Of a stretch of 5,566 bases of DNA, positions 1 to 4,999 are shown in pieces. This DNA comes from Bacteroidales bacterium UBA2559 (GTDB taxonomy: Bacteria; Bacteroidota; Bacteroidia; Bacteroidales; Bacteroidaceae), in contig DDLZ01000153.1 in assembly GCA_002340405.1 (NCBI GenBank), positions 2,061-7,626 of the forward strand, written 5' to 3'. Both the position numbers and the translations under genes were made by a program. Under the pieces are notes generated by a model. It did no database searches and was not told where the DNA came from. It saw nothing but the letters and a program-made list of their open reading frames with translations. Each line of letters opens with the position of its first letter. Position 1 is the stretch's first letter.

Positions 1-218
1 CGTATGCTGATACCGTTCTGTTTGGCCCTCTCCACCATCAGCTTCATATAGGAGAGTATGGTACTTGAATTGTGCAGCTTAGCCAGATCTTGCGAATCCA
101 TCCAGAATAATTTCTTGTCGGTAAGTCCGATGGCATCCATAAAATCGTACTCCTGCATATTAGACGGCGATAGTGTTCCGTCAAAATCATACATAAGTGC
201 AACAGTGGGTCTATCCAT
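1..218 (-). CDS. HAD-family hydrolase (haloacid dehalogenase-like phosphatase), N-terminal part only
   Basis: The first 72 codons of a gene that runs off the low-coordinate edge of the window. The ATG at 218-216 opens MDRPTVALMYDFDGTLSP. Residues 11-15, DFDGT, form HAD motif I (DxDxT) after a short hydrophobic strand; Asp11 is the expected nucleophile and Asp13 the general acid. The next part, including NMQEYDF (20-26), would be the start of the cap region. Family members are cytoplasmic, Mg-dependent phosphatases or related phosphotransferases acting on small metabolites. The substrate cannot be told from this fragment, and motifs II to IV lie outside the window. The start is supported by a Bacteroidetes-type -7 element about 24 nt upstream and by motif I lying at its usual distance from the N-terminus. 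The gene is separated from queA by 279 nt and probably has its own promoter. The family call is firm; the exact function is unknown. Confidence 0.85.
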   Translation of the reverse strand, partial: MDRPTVALMYDFDGTLSPSNMQEYDFMDAIGLTDKKLFWMDSQDLAKLHNSSTILSYMKLMVERAKQNGISI

Positions 219-241
219 ATAAGAATTCCGGTTTGGGCCTA

Positions 242-249
242 CAAAGATA
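242..249 (-). promoter_or_regulatory. Candidate Bacteroidetes -7 promoter element for the HAD gene
   Basis: The minus strand reads TATCTTTG, an exact match to the Bacteroidetes sigma-ABfr -7 consensus TAnnTTTG. It ends 23 nt before the ATG at 218, which would give a leader of roughly 20 nt. No TTG triplet lies at the ideal -33 distance, so only half of the consensus is present. It lies in non-coding DNA directly before a gene, which raises its credibility over chance matches. Confidence 0.55.
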
Positions 250-321
250 CCGATTAACCCGCCCATACCCTTTGTACCGTAGGTGAAAAGCCCCCAATTC
301 TGCACAGATATTTCTATTATG

Positions 322-352
322 TAAACCTAAACATCTATAACAGATTGAACAA
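322..352 (-). promoter_or_regulatory. Weak candidate -33/-7 promoter upstream of the HAD gene
   Basis: On the minus strand TTG (352-350) is followed after 20 nt by TAGGTTTA (329-322), which differs from the Bacteroidetes -7 consensus TAnnTTTG only at the last base. Spacing and AT-rich surroundings are suitable. It would give a leader of about 100 nt. It competes with the better -7 match at 242-249, and the two cannot be separated by sequence alone. Confidence 0.25.
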
Positions 353-411
353 GTAACCTTTTCCTTCTGTTAGGAACAGTCAGGTCACGGCACTATTTCA
401 GTTAGTTTCTA

Positions 412-533
412 CCCCTCTTCCTTATAGTCACCTTGGCTCAAAAATCAGGAGGGAGGAATCTGACCTCAGAGAATCAAACGCGAAGAGTCACCGTAGCTTA
501 AGGAATTAAAAGGGAAGAATCGCCGTAGCTCAA
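412..533 (-). repeat. Degenerate tandem array derived from the 3' end of queA (four units)
   Basis: Reading the minus strand, unit 1 (533-502) holds nearly the last codons of queA (LSYGDSSLLIP). Unit 2 (501-470) reads LSYGDSSRLIL in a shifted frame, and unit 3 (469-442) reads LRSDSSLLIF in a further frame. Unit 4 (from 441 down to about 412) begins LSQGD and then decays into purine-rich sequence. Unit starts are spaced 32, 32 and 28 nt apart; the 28-nt unit matches the loss of one codon plus one base. Units 1 and 2 agree at about 25 of 33 positions. The similarity is visible as repeated GTAGCT or GGCTC blocks on the plus strand at 525-531, 493-499 and 435-439. The array starts inside queA and continues past its stop codon. 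Confidence 0.75.
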
Positions 534-1742
534 AAATCTGAAATCATTCTCCAGAGTATAACGGTAAATGGTTTTCCAATCGCCATTCACAAAGGCGGAG
601 ACCAGGAGCAGAAGAGTGCTCTGAGGTTGGTGGAAATTGGTCACCATCATTTTTACAATGCGGTATTTATACCCAGGAACGATTATAATTTGGGTGCCGG
701 TCTTCAACACGTCCAGATTATGACGGTCAAGATAGTCCAGAATATATTTGAGAGATTCGACGGCGCTCATCGCGGGATCGGTTTGGTAAGGTACCCACTG
801 GCTGACCTGCAACTCCTCATCGGCAGCGTCAGGATGAGTGCTTAAATAGACACCTATATAATATAGGCTCTCCAGAGTGCGTACCGATGTGGTGCCGACA
901 GCTATGGCCTCTCCGCCATGTACAATAAGCCTCTCTATGGTGGAACGTCTTACCGCTATAAATTCGGTATGCATCACGTGACCGGCAATTTCTTCCGATT
1001 TCACCGGACGAAAGGTGCCTGCCCCAACGTGCAGGGTAAGCTCCTCGCGCTCTATCCCGCGGGCGTCCAGCTCTTTCAAGACCCGTTCGGTGAAATGGAG
1101 TCCCGCAGTGGGCGCCGCCACACTTCCCTTTATCTTTGAATAGACGGTCTGATAGGTGGTTTTATCACTCTCCTGTGATTCGCGGTTAAGGTAGGGCGGT
1201 ATAGGAATTTCGCCCGCCGCCTCAAGCAGAGCGGCAAAGCTGACGCCTCCGTCCCAGCTGAAATCTATCCTGTGGCCGGAGGCGCCGGACGGCCCGCGGC
1301 GGGCGGTCAGCGTTACGCTGAGGCCGGCTACCTGAAAAGTGCCGCTGAGCGGGAGCGAGCTCTCTCTCCAGCGCTTGAGATTGCCCACAAGGCAAAACCA
1401 ACTACACTCTTTAGTTTGGGTAAATATAAGCTGATAATCCTGCGGCAAGGCAGGCTGTATGAGGAAAATCTCAATCAAAGCTCCCTGTGACCCGGCCCCG
1501 CCGGCAGGCTCTTTGCGAAAAATAAGACGCGCCTGAATTACTTTGGTATTGTTGAAGACCATAAGGGCCCCCTCAGGCAGATATGAGGGCAGATTCCTGA
1601 AGAGGTCCTGCGACACCCTTCCGCTTCTGTAGAGCAGCAGCTTGGAGCTGTCGCGCTCCAAAAGAGGAAACTTTGCTATTCTGGCATCGGGCAGAGGATA
1701 GCTGTAGTCACTTATATTGATATGCTTTACTCTTTCATCCAT
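498..1742 (-). CDS. queA: S-adenosylmethionine:tRNA ribosyltransferase-isomerase (QueA)
   Basis: QueA moves the ribosyl part of S-adenosylmethionine onto 7-aminomethyl-7-deazaguanine at position 34 of tRNAs with GUN anticodons, giving epoxyqueuosine, the penultimate step of queuosine synthesis in the cytoplasm. The 414-residue product carries the family's conserved blocks in order: VFNNTKVIQARL (62-73), PTAGLHFTERVL (211-222), HVGAGTFRPV (238-247), GTTSVRTLES (283-292) and TNFHQPQSTLLLLVSAF (368-384), ending in FLSYGDSSLLIP. It is longer than the roughly 356-residue Escherichia coli enzyme. The extra length includes a stretch at about 293-360 between GTTSVRTLES and TNFHQPQST, as I recall for Bacteroidetes members. 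The ATG at 1742 is the natural start, followed by the usual SDYSYPLPDARIAKFP block. It lies 33 nt after the comF stop with a -7 promoter element in between, so it can be transcribed separately. Its stop codon overlaps the first base of a downstream tandem copy of its own 3' end. Confidence 0.96.
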   Translation of the reverse strand: MDERVKHINISDYSYPLPDARIAKFPLLERDSSKLLLYRSGRVSQDLFRNLPSYLPEGALMVFNNTKVIQARLIFRKEPAGGAGSQGALIEIFLIQPALPQDYQLIFTQTKECSWFCLVGNLKRWRESSLPLSGTFQVAGLSVTLTARRGPSGASGHRIDFSWDGGVSFAALLEAAGEIPIPPYLNRESQESDKTTYQTVYSKIKGSVAAPTAGLHFTERVLKELDARGIEREELTLHVGAGTFRPVKSEEIAGHVMHTEFIAVRRSTIERLIVHGGEAIAVGTTSVRTLESLYYIGVYLSTHPDAADEELQVSQWVPYQTDPAMSAVESLKYILDYLDRHNLDVLKTGTQIIIVPGYKYRIVKMMVTNFHQPQSTLLLLVSAFVNGDWKTIYRYTLENDFRFLSYGDSSLLIP

Positions 1743-1752
1743 TTCCGGAGCG

Positions 1753-1760
1753 CAAAGTTA
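1753..1760 (-). promoter_or_regulatory. Candidate Bacteroidetes -7 promoter element for queA
   Basis: The minus strand reads TAACTTTG, an exact match to TAnnTTTG, in the 33-nt gap between comF and queA. Its last base is 10 nt before the A of the queA ATG, so transcripts would start only a few nucleotides ahead of the start codon. A T-run lies just upstream (minus strand, 1770-1764). No TTG is found at the ideal -33 distance, so support rests on the -7 match and its position. Confidence 0.45.
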
Positions 1761-1775
1761 ACCAAAAAAAGATCG

Positions 1776-2465
1776 CTATTCCACTATGGCAAGGGTAAAG
1801 ACGCTTATCCTGATATCGGGAGAGGCCTTCTCCATGGTCTGTATAAGCGAACAGAGAGTGGCGCCTGTTGTCATAACGTCATCTACGACAAGCAAGTGAC
1901 GGCCCGCCAGAGATTCAGGCTGTGCAACAGAAAAGAGTCCCTCGGCATTATTCCAGCGCTGGAATCTACCGAGTCCGGCCTGTTTTTGATTGCTGACTTC
2001 GCGTGTCACTATGCCGTCGGCAACCGGAATCTCTATGACACGGCTTATGCCCTCGGCTATATATGCGGATTGGTTATATCCGCGGCGACGCTGTTTGACA
2101 CTTGAGAGAGGGAGGGGAATGATCATCTCAACTCCATCCAAAAAGCCCTTATCGCGCAGCTCACGGGCGCCGATTTCGGCCAGCCAGGAGCCGACTGAGG
2201 GGTGGTTGTAATATTTCAGATGATAGATGATCTTGCTGTAATCACTCTCCTTTTCGTATTTAAGCATCGATGCAGCCCTGACCACATTGCGCTCGGTCAA
2301 CAAAATACGTTCGGCAAGGCTCAGCTCTTCGGGCAGATATTCCAGGCGGGGCATACCCAGAAAACATGATATACAGAGATGCTGTTCACCCATGTCAAGC
2401 CTTCGGCCGCAGACCTTGCAGTACCGTGGCAACAGCAGGTCCGTGACAGCCCTGATGAGACCCAT
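1776..2465 (-). CDS. comF: ComF-family phosphoribosyltransferase-like protein
   Basis: ComF proteins combine an N-terminal zinc-binding region with a type I phosphoribosyltransferase fold. In naturally competent bacteria they help bring in single-stranded DNA, but most members are uncharacterised. The 229-residue product has four cysteines in two CxxC pairs (16/19 and 31/34), as in CKVCG and CISC, which form the zinc site. IIPLPLSSVKQRRRGYNQS (115-133) is the ComF signature, QKQAGLGRFQRWNN lies at 160-173, and the PRPP-binding loop VVDDVMTTGAT is at 193-203 with its two adjacent aspartates. The ATG at 2465 is chosen because it places MGLIRAVTDLLLPRYCKVCG at the expected N-terminus and lies 4 nt after the recX stop. 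A longer reading from an ATG at 2531 would add 22 residues encoded inside recX. It is probably co-transcribed with recX. The fold call is firm; a role in competence is only inferred from the family. Confidence 0.92.
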   Translation of the reverse strand: MGLIRAVTDLLLPRYCKVCGRRLDMGEQHLCISCFLGMPRLEYLPEELSLAERILLTERNVVRAASMLKYEKESDYSKIIYHLKYYNHPSVGSWLAEIGARELRDKGFLDGVEMIIPLPLSSVKQRRRGYNQSAYIAEGISRVIEIPVADGIVTREVSNQKQAGLGRFQRWNNAEGLFSVAQPESLAGRHLLVVDDVMTTGATLCSLIQTMEKASPDIRISVFTLAIVE

Positions 2466-2502
2466 CGGATTAATCGGTAAAATCGGGACTTTCGGTAAAA
2501 TC
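2464..2502 (-). repeat. 18-nt direct repeat at the recX/comF junction
   Basis: On the minus strand two adjacent 18-nt units (2502-2485 and 2484-2467) both begin GATTTTACCGA, followed by a third GAT at 2466-2464. A finer 9-nt beat is visible on the plus strand as ATCGG or TTCGG starting at 2464, 2473, 2482 and 2491. The repeat encodes the RecX tail DFTESPDFTD, contains the recX stop codon, and its last GAT supplies part of the comF start codon. Confidence 0.7.
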
Positions 2503-2946
2503 CAGAACCTCTCTGATAAGCGGGATTTCAAAGCCCCTGCCCGCTATGGATTTAATGGTCTTCATTTTACGCTCATACTCGTCGGCTCCCTTGACACTCT
2601 TGTAACGGGAGACCAGCAGTTCTCTCAACACAGCCATATATTCATCGGGATCTACCGATGAAACGGCCTCTTCTGCGATTTCCTGAGGTATGCCCTTAAA
2701 GCGGAGCGCCTGCATGATCTTGATCCGTCCCCATTTGGTCAACAACACTTTGTCATGGACGAATGCCCGTGAATAACGGCTCTCGTCAATGTAACCCTCT
2801 TTTTCAAGATGTCCGATGATCTCTTCAATGGAGTGTGGGGAGAGGTCGCGTCTCTCTAGCATCGCCCTCACTTCACTCCTGCAATGTTCGGCTGCCGAGC
2901 AGTAAGCTCTGGCTTTTTGCAGCCCCTCTTTCTCTTCCTCTTTCAT
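2470..2946 (-). CDS. recX: Regulatory protein RecX
   Basis: RecX binds RecA filaments and modulates, usually inhibits, recombinase and coprotease activity. The 158-residue product is within the family's usual size and is all-helical, with the expected three-repeat layout. Conserved features are HLEKEGYIDESRYSRAFVHDK (about 46-66), KWGRIKIMQALRFKGI (71-86) with the usual G-x-x-x-I/L-x-x-x-L-x-x-K-G-I pattern, and a C-terminal repeat ending GRGFEIPLIREVL (136-148). The start ATG overlaps the prmC stop as ATGA at 2946-2943, pointing to translational coupling. The last residues, DFTESPDFTD, come from an 18-nt direct repeat and look like a recent extension beyond the RecX core. recA is not in the window. 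Weak point: RecX sequences are divergent, but the central motif is clear. Confidence 0.92.
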   Translation of the reverse strand: MKEEEKEGLQKARAYCSAAEHCRSEVRAMLERRDLSPHSIEEIIGHLEKEGYIDESRYSRAFVHDKVLLTKWGRIKIMQALRFKGIPQEIAEEAVSSVDPDEYMAVLRELLVSRYKSVKGADEYERKMKTIKSIAGRGFEIPLIREVLDFTESPDFTD

Positions 2947-3776
2947 GTATCAGCTTTTATCATGCGCTCTTTCCCATATAGGTCTTTACGCAGTTCAATA
3001 TTATGGTATCCCCCGCTTTCCAGCATAAGCACAAGCTCATGTGCAAACAGCGGGTTTATTTCAAAAAACAGGCTTCCGCCGGCAGTCAAGTTAGCCGATG
3101 CAAACCGCGATATGGCTCTGTAGAAGAGTAACGGGTTATCGTCAGGGACGAACAGCGCCAAATCCGGCTCAAAATCGAGTACCCTCTTTTCCATATCGAG
3201 TTTCTCGCTTTCGGTCACATAGGGAGGATTGCTGACTATCACATCGAATTTAATATCCGACTGCGGGTTCGTCAGAATGTCAACCCCGCGAAAAGTGACG
3301 TCAGTGCCGTTAAGTTCATTGTTCAAGGCAGCCAGACGAAGAGCATCAGGGCTGATGTCCCACCCCTCGACACTCCATCCCGGCAGTCTGTGCGCCAGAG
3401 TTACGGCAATGCATCCGCTTCCCGTACCTATGTCAAGCAGATTGCCGGTCTCCTGACGATTCTGTAACACCCACTCTACCAGTTCGCCGGTTTCCGGCCT
3501 GGGGATCAGGACTCTTCCATCCAGACGGAAAGAGAGTCCGCAGAAAGGGGTGTTGCCGCATACATACTGCAAGGGCTCACCCCCCGCGAGCCGCCTTAAC
3601 GCATCCTCTAGCAGCCTCTCCCTTTCAGAGTCAGGTTCCAATGGTTCCTTGGTATAGAAAGAGAGGGCATCTATACCCAAAAGCTCGGTGCAAAGGGCTT
3701 TACGGACAGTCTCAAGACCTGAAGCGTCATATATGCCTGCAAGGGCATAATCGATACGTTTCAGGAGATTTTTCAT
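2943..3776 (-). CDS. prmC: Peptide chain release factor N5-glutamine methyltransferase (PrmC/HemK)
   Basis: PrmC methylates the glutamine of the GGQ motif in release factors RF1 and RF2, using S-adenosylmethionine, and so speeds translation termination. The 277-residue product has the expected two-part design. A helical N-terminal domain recognises the release factor and ends with EPLQYVCGNTPFCGL (67-81). The C-terminal Rossmann-type methyltransferase domain follows, with IPRPETGELVEWVL (91-104), SAM motif LLDIGTGSGCIAV (113-125), an acidic residue after strand 2 in EGWDIS (137-142), and the catalytic NPPY at 183-186 that holds the target glutamine. The tail RKDLYGKERMI is also typical. It begins 3 nt after the lipoprotein stop and overlaps recX by 4 nt, so it is an internal operon gene. 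No motif is missing and length is normal. Confidence 0.97.
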   Translation of the reverse strand: MKNLLKRIDYALAGIYDASGLETVRKALCTELLGIDALSFYTKEPLEPDSERERLLEDALRRLAGGEPLQYVCGNTPFCGLSFRLDGRVLIPRPETGELVEWVLQNRQETGNLLDIGTGSGCIAVTLAHRLPGWSVEGWDISPDALRLAALNNELNGTDVTFRGVDILTNPQSDIKFDVIVSNPPYVTESEKLDMEKRVLDFEPDLALFVPDDNPLLFYRAISRFASANLTAGGSLFFEINPLFAHELVLMLESGGYHNIELRKDLYGKERMIKADT

Positions 3777-3779
3777 GAC

Positions 3780-4277
3780 TCATTCCTTAGGCTTGACGGT
3801 GACAGTGCCCTTCACGGCAGGGTCCACCACGCCGGGAACAACCGTATATCCTCCCATCTCATAAGTCATATATCCTTTTACGGTAGGCATACTCATGCTG
3901 AGAGTCATGCCGAACTCCACCTCGAATGTACCTGCCGACGAGGGAACCCATCTGATAGAGGGGAGGTTGGACATAGGATCCACAATAATGACATAGGCAG
4001 TCTTCTTGTCAACGGAGAAATCCCGGTAGTAAACCTGCGGTATGGGCGGCGGCAAAAATGTTCCGCCATTAATGGTCCAACGGCATCGGGCCCTGTAATA
4101 TTTGTCACCCAACGAGCTGGCCTTAACCTGCAGGGTCAGGGTGTCGCCGACCTTAGGATTACTGTTAAGGCATATTACCGAATCATATTTGGGCGGAGTG
4201 GAATACTCCTCATCCTCACATGAAACCATTGCGAAAAATCCGGCAGTAAGAGCCGCAATCAAAAACAATCTTTTCAT
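3780..4277 (-). CDS. Putative exported lipoprotein of unknown function
   Basis: I do not recognise a named family for this 165-residue product. Residues 1-20 form a type II signal peptide: positive MKR, a hydrophobic core (LFLIAALTAGFFA), then MVSC with Cys20 as the lipidation site. Met at -3 is slightly unusual for a lipobox. EDEEY follows the cysteine directly; an acidic run here resembles the lipoprotein export signal described for Bacteroidetes surface lipoproteins, so an outer-membrane, possibly surface-exposed, protein is likely. The mature part looks rich in beta strands. WTINGGTF (67-74) and IRWVPSSAGTFEVEF (108-122) suggest a single Ig-like or PKD-like sandwich, but this is a guess from pattern. 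Two further cysteines lie at 36 and 65. It is 4 nt after deoD and 3 nt before prmC, so it is co-transcribed with cytoplasmic housekeeping genes whose roles give no clue to its own. Confidence 0.85.
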   Translation of the reverse strand: MKRLFLIAALTAGFFAMVSCEDEEYSTPPKYDSVICLNSNPKVGDTLTLQVKASSLGDKYYRARCRWTINGGTFLPPPIPQVYYRDFSVDKKTAYVIIVDPMSNLPSIRWVPSSAGTFEVEFGMTLSMSMPTVKGYMTYEMGGYTVVPGVVDPAVKGTVTVKPKE

Positions 4278-4281
4278 TGAT

Positions 4282-4995
4282 TCAAGCTATTTCAAGTGCA
4301 ACTTTCATCATATTGACAAACCCGGAACGGCGCTGTTCGGCCGATGCATGGACCTTATGGACCAGTTGGTCCGAAATGGTGCATATCGTCAAAGCTCTCT
4401 TCCCGGCAACAGCAGCATTGAGATAGAGTCCGAAAGACTCCATTTCAACGGCTTTTACACCGAATCGGCTCCACTCCATCTGGCTGTCGGAGGGGTCATA
4501 GAAGACATCGGCCGAGTAGATGTTGCCTACGTGAAACTTAAAGCCATTCTCACGTGAGACACGTACGGCATTCTCAAGCAGACCGTAATCGGCTATCGCA
4601 GAAAATTTAGCCGGCATTTTGTACTGGTGGCCGTAGTTGGAATCGGTACAGGCGCCCATGGCAAAGAACATTTCACCTACATTCAGCTCCGGAGCAAGGG
4701 CACCGGCCGTACCCACCCTGATGATACAATCCACATCGTAGAAATTGAAAAGCTCGTATGAGTATATCCCTATTGAGGGAATGCCCATTCCATGACCCTG
4801 TACCGAGAGACGTTTTCCCTTGTATGTGCCGGTGAAACCGTACATTCCCCGTATATCGTTATAGGGAACGGGGTTCTCAAGAAAGTTTTCGGCAATAAAT
4901 TTAGCGCGGAGCGGGTCACCGCTCATCAACACTGTTTTCGCTATGTCGCCATAGGCGGCCGCAATATGCGGCGAGGGGGTATTTTCCTTACTCAT
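4282..4995 (-). CDS. deoD: Purine nucleoside phosphorylase, DeoD type
   Basis: This enzyme splits purine (deoxy)ribonucleosides with phosphate into free base and (deoxy)ribose 1-phosphate, feeding purine salvage in the cytoplasm. The 237-residue product has the length and motifs of the hexameric bacterial DeoD class: SGDPLRAKFIAENFL (about 25-39), NDIRGMYGFTGTYKGKRLSV (46-65), GHGMGIPSIGIYSYEL (67-82), IIRVGTAGA (91-99), GACTDS, YSADVFY, VEMES (183-187) and TICTISD (203-209). By alignment with the E. coli protein from memory, Asp209 and Arg222 match the catalytic Asp204 and Arg217. Arg30, Arg49 and Arg93 match the phosphate-binding arginines, and Thr96 replaces Ser90. The ATG at 4995 is chosen because it gives MSKENTPSPHIAA, with the expected PHI near the N-terminus, and lies 4 nt after the purN stop. 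A TTG 21 nt further upstream would overlap purN and is not needed. Its position next to purN joins purine salvage with synthesis. Confidence 0.95.
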   Translation of the reverse strand: MSKENTPSPHIAAAYGDIAKTVLMSGDPLRAKFIAENFLENPVPYNDIRGMYGFTGTYKGKRLSVQGHGMGIPSIGIYSYELFNFYDVDCIIRVGTAGALAPELNVGEMFFAMGACTDSNYGHQYKMPAKFSAIADYGLLENAVRVSRENGFKFHVGNIYSADVFYDPSDSQMEWSRFGVKAVEMESFGLYLNAAVAGKRALTICTISDQLVHKVHASAEQRRSGFVNMMKVALEIA

Positions 4996-4999
4996 AAGT

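Larger units (their letters stand above)
219..497. other. Intergenic region between queA and the HAD hydrolase gene
   Basis: These 279 nt contain no supportable gene. The part next to queA (about 410-497) consists of degenerate tandem copies of the queA 3' end, described separately. The middle (about 300-355) is AT-rich and holds a weak promoter candidate. The part next to the HAD gene holds a good -7 promoter element. No hairpin followed by a T-run was found downstream of queA, so no intrinsic terminator is called. A short inverted repeat, CTGTT-AGG-AACAG at 367-379, is too weak to call a terminator. Confidence 0.7.

Noticed and set aside
361..388. Hairpin or fifth repeat unit downstream of queA
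   Set aside because: CTGTT-AGG-AACAG has only a 5-bp stem and no T-run, and the GTGAC match at 388-384 is out of step with the array period and too short.
469..501. Programmed -1 frameshift at the queA stop to read the second repeat unit
   Set aside because: There is no canonical slippery heptamer or clear downstream structure, and unit 1 already supplies a full QueA C-terminus.
1131..1138. Plus-strand TATCTTTG matching the -7 promoter consensus
   Set aside because: It lies inside queA on the antisense strand with no supportable gene behind it; chance matches of this short motif are expected.
1722..2105. Plus-strand reading frames opposite queA, comF, recX, prmC, deoD and purN, the 127-residue one here being among the longest
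   Set aside because: All lie antisense to firmly identified genes and their translations show no domain, signal peptide or conserved motif.
2466..2531. Longer comF reading from an upstream ATG at 2531, adding 22 residues
   Set aside because: The extra codons lie wholly within or next to the end of recX, are shaped by the recX repeat, and precede the usual ComF N-terminus. The ATG at 2465 is 4 nt after the recX stop and fits the family.
3905..4108. Minus-strand 67-residue reading frame inside the lipoprotein gene
   Set aside because: It overlaps in another frame a gene with a clear signal peptide and lipobox, and shows no recognisable motif of its own.
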